Shown here one piece after another: positions 33,377-42,109 of a DNA stretch of 64,000 bases (position 1 is the first letter of the stretch; every line of letters begins with the position of its first letter). The DNA comes from Hyphomicrobium_A sp963812795. Lineage in GTDB: Bacteria > Pseudomonadota > Alphaproteobacteria > Rhizobiales > Hyphomicrobiaceae. The translations under genes and the position numbers were made by a program. Under the pieces are notes generated by a model, which was not told the DNA's origin, did no database searches, and saw nothing but the letters and a program-made list of their open reading frames with translations. The stretch lies in assembly GCA_963812795.1 (NCBI GenBank), contig CAWEWG010000016.1, forward strand, positions 62,001-126,000, written 5' to 3'.

Positions 33377-35311
33377 ATGGATACACCCGGGGCGGAACCG
33401 CAATCGTTCGGAGTGTTGGCGGCGAACGCCATCGAAACGGTGATCGCCGGGTTGCGGGAACGCGCGGCACGCCTGCGCTTCCTTCTGGGCGAGACCGCAA
33501 AACTGTGGACCGGTGCGGCACCTCACGAAGCGAGCCGAGAAGGATCAGCACTGGCATCGCAGGGGGCCGCCGACGAGCCGCAGAATTTGGCGCCGCCACC
33601 AGCGCGGACGCCGCTGCAGGAATGGCGGGCACTGGCGCGGCGCACGTTCATCACCGTTGCGGCATTCTCGGTATTCGTGAACCTGCTGATGCTCACGGTG
33701 CCGATCTACCTCTTCCAACTGTCCGATCGTGTGCTCACCAGCCGCAGCATCGACACCCTGTTGATGCTGTCGATCCTGGCGGTTGCTTTTCTCGCCGTGC
33801 TGTCGCTGCTCGATATCTGCCGCCGTCAGGTGCTGGGTGCGCTTGCCAACCGGCTGGAGACGATCCTCGGCGGACACCTGCTGGCGAGCGTCATCAGCAT
33901 CCCGCACGCCGGCAGCGCACCTGCCGAGACTGTGCGCAGCTTGCATCTCGTGCGCAACTTCCTGTCCAGCCCCGTCATGCTGTTGTTGTTCGACGCGCCG
34001 CTGGCGCCGCTCTATTTCGCGGCGGTCTTCCTGATCAGCCCGCAGCTGGGCGTGATCGCGCTGATCGCCGGCGTAGTGCTGGCGGCGATCGCCCTCCTCA
34101 ATCAGCGTGCCACCTCTGCGCCTCTCGGCCGCGCCGGACAGCATGCGGCACGCGCCGACGACCGTGCCGAGGCGCTAGCGCGCAACTCGCAGGTGATCAA
34201 TGCGATGGGCATGCTGCAGGAGGGCATTCAGCACTGGGGCAATGAGCATGCGAACGCCCTGACCGTGCAGGGCGCCGCGCTGAACCGCAATTTCTGGATC
34301 ACCGGCGTCTCAAAGTTTCTACGTCTTATCACGCAGATTCTCGTGCTCGGATGGGGCGCATTCCTGGCGCTAGAAGGTGAAATCACCGGCGGCATGATGA
34401 TCGCCGCTTCGATCATTGCGAGCCGCGCATTGCAGCCGCTCGAAGGCATGATCGAAGGCTGGCGCAGCGTCATCCAGGCGCATGCCGCATACAATCGCGT
34501 CATCGCGGCGGTGGAGGCTTTCACACGTGAACCGCCGCGCCTGCAGCTGCCGCGGCCAAAGGGGCACGTGATCGCCGATCGTCTGCTGTTCATACCGCCC
34601 GGCGTCAAGGAGCCTACGCTCAATGGCGTCTCGATCGACCTTGCGCCGGGAACGTCGCTGGCCATCGTCGGGCCATCGGGCTCGGGCAAGTCGACGCTGG
34701 CCAAGTTGCTTGTCGGGTGCCTGCCGCCCACCGCGGGGCATGTGCGCCTCGACGGAACAGAGCTGCGCAATTGGGATCGTCGCCAGTTCGGTACCTTCAC
34801 CGGGTATTTGCCGCAGGAGGTCGAGCTGTTTCCAGGCACGATAAGAGAGAATGTCTGCCGCATGCGCGGCGACCTGCCCGACGAGAAGGTCTACGAGGCA
34901 GCGGTCGTCGCCGGCGTGCACGACATGATCTGCCAACTCCCGCAAGGATACGAGACCGTGCTGCAGGAGGGCGGAGCGCCGCTGTCCGGCGGCCAGAAGC
35001 AGCGCATCGCCCTCGCCCGCGCGCTGTTTGGAGATCCGGCAGTTATCGTCCTCGACGAGCCGAACTCAAATCTTGACGCCGTCGGCGAGCAGGCGTTGAG
35101 CGAGACGATGCAGCGCGCCAAGACCAAAGGCGTCACCGTCGTCGTGATCACCCAGCGACCGGCGCTGCTGAATTCCGTCGACCGGGTGCTGGTTCTGCGC
35201 AACGGCCGGCCGGAGGCCTATGGTGCACCCTCTAAAGTGCTGCATCGCGTGGTACCGCCCAGCGCGGAGTCTCGACCGACCGCTGCCGCAAGTCAGGGAG
35301 CGCCGGCATGA
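33377..35311 (+). CDS. Type I secretion ABC transporter, PrtD family
   Basis: The 644-aa inner-membrane exporter has an unusual N-terminal extension of about 85 residues. Six membrane helices follow (for example FITVAAFSVFVNLLMLTVPIY, preceding the LFQLSDRVLTSRS motif of PrtD). The ATPase domain has Walker A GPSGSGKST near residue 433, signature LSGGQKQR near 536 and Walker B VIVLDEPNSNLD. PrtD-type proteins export proteins directly across both membranes with a membrane-fusion protein and TolC. No TolC-type gene lies in the window. It overlaps the next gene by four bases (ATGA). Confidence 0.92.
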   Translation: MDTPGAEPQSFGVLAANAIETVIAGLRERAARLRFLLGETAKLWTGAAPHEASREGSALASQGAADEPQNLAPPPARTPLQEWRALARRTFITVAAFSVFVNLLMLTVPIYLFQLSDRVLTSRSIDTLLMLSILAVAFLAVLSLLDICRRQVLGALANRLETILGGHLLASVISIPHAGSAPAETVRSLHLVRNFLSSPVMLLLFDAPLAPLYFAAVFLISPQLGVIALIAGVVLAAIALLNQRATSAPLGRAGQHAARADDRAEALARNSQVINAMGMLQEGIQHWGNEHANALTVQGAALNRNFWITGVSKFLRLITQILVLGWGAFLALEGEITGGMMIAASIIASRALQPLEGMIEGWRSVIQAHAAYNRVIAAVEAFTREPPRLQLPRPKGHVIADRLLFIPPGVKEPTLNGVSIDLAPGTSLAIVGPSGSGKSTLAKLLVGCLPPTAGHVRLDGTELRNWDRRQFGTFTGYLPQEVELFPGTIRENVCRMRGDLPDEKVYEAAVVAGVHDMICQLPQGYETVLQEGGAPLSGGQKQRIALARALFGDPAVIVLDEPNSNLDAVGEQALSETMQRAKTKGVTVVVITQRPALLNSVDRVLVLRNGRPEAYGAPSKVLHRVVPPSAESRPTAAASQGAPA

Positions 35312-36666
35312 CCACGGCACCCACAGCGCTCGACGACTGGCAGCGGCACGTAGCGGATGGTCTACGCCGGCCGACATTGGTTGGACTGGCCATCCTGGGC
35401 GTATGGATCGGCGGCTTCGGCCTGTGGGCGGCGCTCGCCCCACTCGACGGCGCGGTCGTGGCCTCCGGCTCGTTCGTTGCCACGGGGCAGAACAAGCAGG
35501 TGCAGCACCTGGAAGGCGGCATCATTCGCGAGATGCTGGTGCGCGAAGGCGAGCGCGTGGAGGCGGGCCAGACGCTGGTACGCCTCGACGACACGCCGGC
35601 CAAGGCCAAGCTGCGGCGGCTGGTGCTGCGCGAATACCGCCTGCTCATCATGCAGGCGCGCTTGGAAGCACAGATCGACGGCAAAGACGGCTTTGCTTTG
35701 CCGGAGGCGCTCAGCACTTACACCGACGATCCCGAAGTCGCGCAGATATTTGCGAGGCAGCAGGTGGAATTGAAGGCGCGGCGGCAGAACCAGGCCGACA
35801 CGGAGCAGGTGCTGCGCAAGGAAGTCGCGGCGTTGAAGGAATCGATCGGCGGCTATGAAGCGCAGACGCAATCCGTCGAGAAGCGATTGACCCTGTTCTC
35901 CGAGGAGCTGCGTGACAAGAAGGATTTGCTCGACCGGCAGCTGGCGCGCAAGACCGAGGTCATGGCGCTGCGGCGCGCCGAGGCTGACTTGGCTGGCTCC
36001 CGCGGCGAGCTTCTGGGCCGCATCGCGGACTCGCGCGAGCGGATCGCCCGCGCCGAACAGCAGATCTCCGAGCTACGCTCAGCGGCGATGCAGAAGGCGG
36101 TCGAGGAGCTACGCGCGACGGAGACTGAGCTTGATGACGTGCGCGAGCTGATCGGCGCGGGTCGCGACGTGCTCGAGCGCGTTGACGTGCGCGCGCCCGA
36201 TCGCGGTGTCGTCGTGCGCGTGAACTACCACACGCGCGGTGCAGTGGTGGCACCTGGCGCCATCATCCTCGAGCTGCTGCCGGTCGACGACAAGCTCGTC
36301 ATCGAGGGGCGCGTCAGCCCCAATGACATCTCGCATGTGCACGATGGCCAGGAGGCGCTGGTGCGCCTGACTGCGCTAAATCAGCGTTTGACGCCGGTCA
36401 TCAACGGTCGAGTGGTATACGTGTCGGCCGACGCGATCGCCGACCAGCAATCGCAGGTGCCGGCCAGCCTCGTCCCCTTCCATCACCAGTCCTACATCGT
36501 TCGCGTGCAGCTCGACGAAACCGACGTGCACAAGAAGATCGGCGACTTCAATCCCACCCCGGGCATGCCTGCCGACGTTTACATCAAGACCGGTGAGCGC
36601 ACGTTTTTCGAGTACATGCTGCGACCCATCCTCGACAGTTTCTCGCGCGCTTTCCGCGAGCACTGA
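35308..36666 (+). CDS. HlyD/PrtE-family periplasmic adaptor for type I secretion
   Basis: The 452-aa membrane-fusion protein has one N-terminal helix (LVGLAILGVWIGGFGLWAALA). The biotinyl-lipoyl half-motif is QVQHLEGGIIREMLVREGER. A long coiled coil covers about residues 100-280, followed by the second lipoyl half (VRAPDRGVVVRVNYHTRGAV). A beta-barrel domain and a C-terminus ending RPILDSFSRAFREH complete it, as in PrtE/PrsE. It links the ABC transporter to an outer-membrane channel. The start overlaps the transporter stop, so the two are translationally coupled. Confidence 0.93.
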   Translation: MTTAPTALDDWQRHVADGLRRPTLVGLAILGVWIGGFGLWAALAPLDGAVVASGSFVATGQNKQVQHLEGGIIREMLVREGERVEAGQTLVRLDDTPAKAKLRRLVLREYRLLIMQARLEAQIDGKDGFALPEALSTYTDDPEVAQIFARQQVELKARRQNQADTEQVLRKEVAALKESIGGYEAQTQSVEKRLTLFSEELRDKKDLLDRQLARKTEVMALRRAEADLAGSRGELLGRIADSRERIARAEQQISELRSAAMQKAVEELRATETELDDVRELIGAGRDVLERVDVRAPDRGVVVRVNYHTRGAVVAPGAIILELLPVDDKLVIEGRVSPNDISHVHDGQEALVRLTALNQRLTPVINGRVVYVSADAIADQQSQVPASLVPFHHQSYIVRVQLDETDVHKKIGDFNPTPGMPADVYIKTGERTFFEYMLRPILDSFSRAFREH

Positions 36667-36681
36667 CCAATCGGACGTGAG

Positions 36682-37134
36682 CTACCGCCGGTATTGGACG
36701 AAGGGGCTCAAGGTGGCCACGCGGTCGTAGAGGCGGCGCGCCTGCCGGTTGTCCTCTTTCGTCGCCCAATAGGTACGCGTTGCCCCGCGCTTGTCGGCTT
36801 CCTCGTAGACGGCCTTGATCAGCGCGCGCCCCGTTCCATGGTGGCGGACGTTGCGATCGACATAGAGATCTTCAAGGTAGCAATACGTCGTCGGCGACCA
36901 GGTCGAGCGGTGGAACAGCGCGTGGGCCAGGCCAATGGGGCGGTCGTTCTCGTCTACGGCAACGAGGCCGAGCAATCCGTCCTCCTGATTGAGCAACCGC
37001 TGCCAGGTGAGCGCGATGACGTCGTCCGGCACCTTCGCCTCGTAGAAATTGATGTAGCCGTGGAACAGCGCTTCCCACGCCTGGCGGTCCGCGGCTTGCA
37101 GCGGCCGGATGTTGACGTCGCTTTCGATGCTCAT
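36682..37134 (-). CDS. GNAT family N-acetyltransferase
   Basis: The 150-aa protein has the GNAT acetyl-CoA motif A: DLYVDRNVRHHGTGRALIKA with R-x-x-G-x-G/A. Later motif B is TYWATKEDNRQARRLYDRVA, and the N-terminus has IRPLQAADRQAWEALFHGYI. The acceptor is unknown. It starts seven bases after mgtE on the same strand and is probably cotranscribed with it. Confidence 0.87.
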   Translation of the reverse strand: MSIESDVNIRPLQAADRQAWEALFHGYINFYEAKVPDDVIALTWQRLLNQEDGLLGLVAVDENDRPIGLAHALFHRSTWSPTTYCYLEDLYVDRNVRHHGTGRALIKAVYEEADKRGATRTYWATKEDNRQARRLYDRVATLSPFVQYRR

Positions 37135-37141
37135 GCCTGCC

Positions 37142-38518
37142 TCACCTGAGCCACAGCGTGGCGAGCCCGAGGAACGAGAAGAATCCTACCACGTCGGTCA
37201 CGGTCGTCACGAACACCGTTGACGCAACCGCCGGGTCGAATCCCATGCGATCGAGCCCCAGCGGAATGAATATGCCGGCCAGCGCCGCAGCCAGCATATT
37301 GACGATCATCGCCGCGCCGATGACGAGACCGAGCTGCTCGGTGCCGAACCACAGAAACACCACCAGCGCCATGATCAACGCAAAGGCGAACCCGTTGATC
37401 AACCCGACCGCCGTCTCGCGCACGACGACGCGCACCACGTTGGTCGGATTGAGCTCGCGGGTGGCGAGCGCACGCACGGCAACCGTCATCGTCTGGGTCC
37501 CCGCGTTGCCGCCCATCGAGGCGACGATGGGCATGAGCACGGCGAGCGCCACCATGCTTTCGATCGTCGCGTCGAACAGGCTGATGACCGACGAGGCGAG
37601 AATGGCGGTGAACAGGTTGACGAACAGCCATGAGAAGCGCGGCGGGGCGATCTCGCGCACGCTGTCGCTGAGGCGCTCGTCACCGACGCCGGCGAGCAGC
37701 TTGGCGTCCTCGTCGACCTCCTGCTCGATCACCTCGACGACGTCGTCGACGGTGACGACGCCAACGAGGCGCTCGTTCTTGTCGACGACCGGCGCTGCCA
37801 TGAGGCCGTAGCGTTCGAACTGGCGCGCCACCGCCTCCTGGTCGGCCGTCGCCAGCACGATGTGGCGGTCGGTGTCCATGATCGTATCGACTTTGACGTC
37901 GCGCTTGGAGCGCAGCAGGCGCGAAAGGTCGACGCTGCCGAGCAGGTGAAATCCGGGATCGACGACGAAAATCTCCGAGAACGTCTCCGGCAGATCCTCG
38001 GTCTCGCGCGCGAAGTCGACGACCTGCTCCACCGTCCAGAACGGCGGCACGGCGACGAAGTCCGCCTGCATTAGGCGGCCCGCGGTCTCCTCGGGATAGA
38101 GCAGGTTGCGCTGCAGGGCGGCGCGTTCGCCCTGCGGCATCTGGTCGAGGATTTCCTTCTGGTCGTCCGCCTCGAGGCTTTCCAGAAGGTAGGCCGCGTC
38201 GTCGCTGTCGAGCTCGCTGACGCCGCGTGCGAGGACGTCGTTCGGCAGCGCCTCGGAGAGCTGATCGCGGACCTTTTCGTCGACCTCGGTGAGCACCTCG
38301 AAATCGAAATCGGATCCCAGCGCCTGAATGAGGCCGACGCGCTGCTCCGGCTCCAGCATTTCGATGAGATCGGCAAGATCGGGATTTTCGACGTCCGCTA
38401 CCAGCGAACGCACCTTCGCCGTATCGTTTTCCTCCAAAGCCTGGGAGACCGCGCGCACCAGCTCGGCGGGCGTCGCCGCCTCGGGCTCATGCGCTCCGAT
38501 TTCCTCGGTCTCGGTCAT
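37142..38518 (-). CDS. mgtE: Magnesium transporter MgtE
   Basis: The 458-aa protein has the MgtE layout: an N-terminal helical Mg2+-sensing domain (ADLIEMLEPEQRVGLIQALG and LLESLEADDQKEILDQMPQG), two CBS domains (MDTDRHIVLATADQEAVARQ, then DKNERLVGVVTVDDVVEVIE), and a C-terminal channel of five helices. The conserved helix stretch SMGGNAGTQTMTVAVRALAT, followed by RELNP, is the MgtE pore signature. ATG 38518 gives the usual length. It imports Mg2+ with gating by cytoplasmic Mg2+. Confidence 0.95.
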   Translation of the reverse strand: MTETEEIGAHEPEAATPAELVRAVSQALEENDTAKVRSLVADVENPDLADLIEMLEPEQRVGLIQALGSDFDFEVLTEVDEKVRDQLSEALPNDVLARGVSELDSDDAAYLLESLEADDQKEILDQMPQGERAALQRNLLYPEETAGRLMQADFVAVPPFWTVEQVVDFARETEDLPETFSEIFVVDPGFHLLGSVDLSRLLRSKRDVKVDTIMDTDRHIVLATADQEAVARQFERYGLMAAPVVDKNERLVGVVTVDDVVEVIEQEVDEDAKLLAGVGDERLSDSVREIAPPRFSWLFVNLFTAILASSVISLFDATIESMVALAVLMPIVASMGGNAGTQTMTVAVRALATRELNPTNVVRVVVRETAVGLINGFAFALIMALVVFLWFGTEQLGLVIGAAMIVNMLAAALAGIFIPLGLDRMGFDPAVASTVFVTTVTDVVGFFSFLGLATLWLR

Positions 38519-38770
38519 GGCAGGCGCACTCTGAGGGCGGCAGGCGGCGTGGGGCGCCGCCCGGGAACGGTGAATTGCATCACGTGCGTGATGCTTTGGC
38601 TTAGCACGTCGCGTTGCATCGCGCAGTCTGGTGCCGCGATGCAACAACACGGGGAAGATGTCCCAGCAGGGAAAAGATTTACAGAGAATCTTAGCTCTTA
38701 CGCCCTACTTATCACCGCGTTGCGGTGGACGCGTGCGCACGTTGGGGTCCATGCGAGCGGATAAAGGCGG

Positions 38771-39799
38771 ATGCGACGTAGAGGCGCGCTAGCGGGGATC
38801 TGTGCGTGGGTGCTGCTGGGCAGCAGCGGCATGCCCGTGCATGCGGCGGAGGTCGGCCCGCAAGTCGCAGCCTGCGCCACCAATCCAAACGTTCTGGGCC
38901 TGTCGCGCATGGTCGAGGTGGACGCCGCCGGCGGCCCACTGTTCGGACGCGTCAATAATGGCGGCTACGATTTTCTGCACGATGGCGAGGTGGTGCTGAC
39001 CTTTGACGATGGTCCTTTGCGCCCCCATACGCTCGCCGTCCTCAAGGCTCTAGACGCCCACTGCACCAAGGCGACGTTTTTCATGGTCGGCCGCATGGCC
39101 GTCGCCGACCCGGAAATGGTGCAGGAGGTGGCCAGCCGCGGCCACACAGTCGGCGCCCACACCTGGTCGCACGCCAAGCTGCAAGGCCTGTCGTCCGACA
39201 AGGCCAAGGACGAGATCGAGCTGGGGTTCAGTGCCGTGGCGCAGGCCCTGCACGGGCCCATTGCCCCGTTTTTTCGCTTTCCTTACCTGCGGCCCAGTCC
39301 GGCGGCGATGGACTATCTCAAGTCCCGCGATATCGCCACCTTCACCATCGACGTCGATTTCCGCGATTTCCGCACGCGCGACGGCGACGCCGTGAAGCGG
39401 ACGGTGCTGGCGCAGCTTGCCGGCGCGCGCAAGGGCATCCTGCTGTTCCATGACATCCAACCTTCGACGGCGCACGCGCTAACCGGCATTCTCGACGAGC
39501 TCAAGCAGCGTGGCTTCAAGGTCGTTCATCTGGTCCCCAAGCAGACGGCCACCACGCTTCCCGAATACGACGCTCAGGCCGACCGGCTGATCGCGCAGCG
39601 CAAGGGGATCGCGGCCAAGGAGCCGCTCGCCTCGCGTTCCCTCACCTGGCCGCAGGCGGGCAGCGGATCCGCCGGCGAGGTGTTGCCGTGGACCCACCCG
39701 GCAGTCACAACCGACGCCAATTCTCATCCGACCGGGAGCACCACCGCTTCAAACAAAGGGCCGTCCGTGCCATGGTACAAGCAATGGCTCATGCCGTGA
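38771..39799 (+). CDS. Exported polysaccharide deacetylase (paralog 2 of 3)
   Basis: The 342-aa NodB-homology protein has a signal peptide (LAGICAWVLLGSSGMPVHA). Motifs are LTFDDGP, HTWSH, FRFPYLRPS, TIDVDFRDF and ILLFHDIQPSTAHA, all intact. The N-terminal module (LGLSRMVEVDAAGGPLFG) and the post-catalytic stretch (LPEYDAQADRLIAQR) match the paralog at 11759. A Ser/Thr/Pro-rich C-terminus follows. It lies 55 bases before a third paralog, forming a tandem pair. Confidence 0.88.
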   Translation: MRRRGALAGICAWVLLGSSGMPVHAAEVGPQVAACATNPNVLGLSRMVEVDAAGGPLFGRVNNGGYDFLHDGEVVLTFDDGPLRPHTLAVLKALDAHCTKATFFMVGRMAVADPEMVQEVASRGHTVGAHTWSHAKLQGLSSDKAKDEIELGFSAVAQALHGPIAPFFRFPYLRPSPAAMDYLKSRDIATFTIDVDFRDFRTRDGDAVKRTVLAQLAGARKGILLFHDIQPSTAHALTGILDELKQRGFKVVHLVPKQTATTLPEYDAQADRLIAQRKGIAAKEPLASRSLTWPQAGSGSAGEVLPWTHPAVTTDANSHPTGSTTASNKGPSVPWYKQWLMP

Positions 39800-39854
39800 G
39801 CGGTCGCGTAAATTTCTGGTTGAGTAACGGGCGCCGAACCAACCGAGGTGAATT

Positions 39855-40985
39855 GTGATCCGCTATTTTTTTGTCGCCATGTCGCTGGCCGTCGGCGGCG
39901 TAATGATCCTCACGCCGGCAAATGCCGATGAGCCCTGCGCCGATCCGAAGGGCGCGCTAGGCGTCTCGCGCATCGTCGAGATCGACGCCAAGACGGGGCC
40001 GCTGTACGGCGGCTTCACCAAGTATGAGAAGGAAGCGCGCTTCCTCGGCCCCAAGGAGGTCGTGTTGACCTTCGACGACGGCCCGATGCCGAAGTTCACC
40101 AAGCCGATCCTCGATGCGCTCGACAAGTTCTGCACCAAGGCGACGTTCTTCTACGTCGGGCAGATGGCCCAGGCCTATCCCGAGATGGTCAAAGAGGTCA
40201 TGGGCCGCGGCCACACGATGGGCACGCACACCTGGTCGCATCCGCTCAATCTGCGGTCGCTGTCGCTTGAGCGCTCGACCGACCAGATCGAGCGCGGCTT
40301 TGCCGCCGTGGCGCTCGCCGCCGGGCAGCCGATCGCGCCCTTCTTCCGCTTCCCGGGTCTCAGCGATTCAGGCCCCATGCTGGCGCATCTGCAGCAGCGC
40401 GGCATCGCCGCCTTCACCGTCGATGTCGTGTCGAACGACAGCTACATCGGCAGCCCGGCGCGCCTCGCCGCCCGCACCCTCGATCAGGTCGAGCGCCAGA
40501 ACGGGGGCATCGTGCTGTTCCACGACATCAAGTCGTCGACGGCGCACGCGCTGCCGACGATCCTCACCGAGCTCAAGAAGCGCGGCTACAAGGTCGTGCA
40601 TATGCGCTCCAAGGCGGTATTCGAGCCGCTGCCGGCGCTTACCGCCGAGCTGGAAACCAAGCGCGCCGTCGCCGAGGCCAAGAAGGCCGGCGTCAAGAAG
40701 GGCGAGACGATCGTCATCGACAAACCGAAGTTGCTGCCGTTCTACGCCGCCATCCAGGCGACGACCCTGGAAGCGGCGGCCGAGCCCGCGGTGACGGTAC
40801 TGGAGCCGGAAGCGCGCGAGCGCGTGCATGCTGGCGGCACGCACGCCACGGCCAACACGCCGGTCGCCGGGGCGCCGGAGGGAACGGTGGCGGACGTCGC
40901 GCCGTCGACGGCGCCGGCGCCGCCGCACGCGGCAGGAAATCGTCACGCAGGAAACACAAGCCGGATGCGGACCCTCTCAGCATGA
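39855..40985 (+). CDS. Exported polysaccharide deacetylase (paralog 3 of 3)
   Basis: The 376-aa protein starts at GTG 39855 with a signal peptide (FFVAMSLAVGGVMILTPANA). Motifs 1, 2 and 5 are intact (LTFDDGP, HTWSH, IVLFHDI). Motif 3 is RFPG where the paralogs have RFPY. Motif 4 reads TVDVVSNDS and lacks the second aspartate seen in D-x-D. Catalysis may therefore be altered. After the domain comes a long Ala/Glu/Pro-rich tail of about 110 residues. It is tandem with paralog 2. Confidence 0.85.
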   Translation: MIRYFFVAMSLAVGGVMILTPANADEPCADPKGALGVSRIVEIDAKTGPLYGGFTKYEKEARFLGPKEVVLTFDDGPMPKFTKPILDALDKFCTKATFFYVGQMAQAYPEMVKEVMGRGHTMGTHTWSHPLNLRSLSLERSTDQIERGFAAVALAAGQPIAPFFRFPGLSDSGPMLAHLQQRGIAAFTVDVVSNDSYIGSPARLAARTLDQVERQNGGIVLFHDIKSSTAHALPTILTELKKRGYKVVHMRSKAVFEPLPALTAELETKRAVAEAKKAGVKKGETIVIDKPKLLPFYAAIQATTLEAAAEPAVTVLEPEARERVHAGGTHATANTPVAGAPEGTVADVAPSTAPAPPHAAGNRHAGNTSRMRTLSA

Positions 40986-41118
40986 GCAATGCTGTCAGCG
41001 GTCGCTATTAGAAGCGGCATACGGACGCCGGTCGGTCCGATGCCGCCGGATGCCTGGCATGGCGAAACGGCGAACCACCCGCAAGGGGCTCGACCACGAC
41101 GCCGGCATTCCGACGCGC

Positions 41119-42109
41119 ATGTCAGCGATGGCATTCGACCGCGCCGGCGCGCCGCTACGACCCGTCGAAGCGCAGGATTGAGCTGCCAAAACGCGCACAC
41201 GTCCTGGTGCGCGTCGCGGCCTGCGGCATCTGCCGTACCGACCTGCACATCATCGACGGCGATCTCCCCCACCCGAAAACGCACGTCATTCCCGGACATG
41301 AGGTCATCGGCACCGTCGCCGCGGTCGGCGCCGCCGTTGAAGCGGTCAAGATCGGCGATCGCGTGGGCATCCCCTGGCTGGGTGGCACGTGCGGACGCTG
41401 CCGCTTCTGCCGTTCAGGGCGCGAGAACCTCTGCGAGCAACCGGTATTCACCGGCTACACGATCGATGGCGGCTACGCGCAATACGCGACGGCCAACGCC
41501 GCCTACGCCTTCAAGATTCCGAGCATATATTCTGACGCCGAAGCCGCGCCACTGATGTGCGCGGGTCTCATAGGCTATCGCGCCTGGAAGCTCGTACGTG
41601 CGGCGCGCCGGCTCGGCATCTACGGGTTCGGCGCTGCCGCCCACATCGTTGCGCAGCTCGCCGTGTTCCACGGCCAGGAAGTCTATGCATTCACGCGGCC
41701 CGGCGACGAGGCGGCGCAACAGCTCGCGCGTGAGCTCGGCGCCAAGTGGGCAGGCGCATCGGACGAGAGGCTAGCGCAGCCGCTCGATGCCGCCATCATC
41801 TTCGCCCCGGTCGGTCCCTTGGTTCCACTCGCGCTGGCGGCTCTGGACAAGGGTGGCACGCTCGTCCTCGGCGGCATCCACATGACCGACATACCCGCGA
41901 TGCCGTACGCGTTGCTGTGGGATGAGCGCGTCGTGCGTTCGGTGGCAAACCTGACGCGTCAGGATGCCATTGATTTTCTAAAGATCGCTCCACGCGTGCC
42001 GATACGTCCGCAGGTGACGACCTTCGAGCTTGCCGAGGCCAACGACGCGATCCGCCGACTGCGCGCCGGAAAGATGACGGGCGCCGCCGTGCTCATCCTG
42101 CCAGCGTGA
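41119..42109 (+). CDS. Zinc-dependent alcohol dehydrogenase family protein, frameshifted
   Basis: The start MSAMAFDRAGAPLRPVE is in one frame and the rest (ELPKRAHVLVRVAACGICR) in another. Removing one base near 41170-41180 gives 330 codons. Motifs: ACGICRTDLHIIDGDL with the catalytic-zinc cysteine, IPGHEVIGTVAAVG with its glutamate, and the four-cysteine structural-zinc region TCGRCRFCRSGRENLC. The Rossmann segment is LGIYGFGAAAHIVAQLAVF. It oxidises or reduces an alcohol/aldehyde pair; the substrate is unknown. Its 3' end overlaps the convergent gene by 17 bases. Confidence 0.83.
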
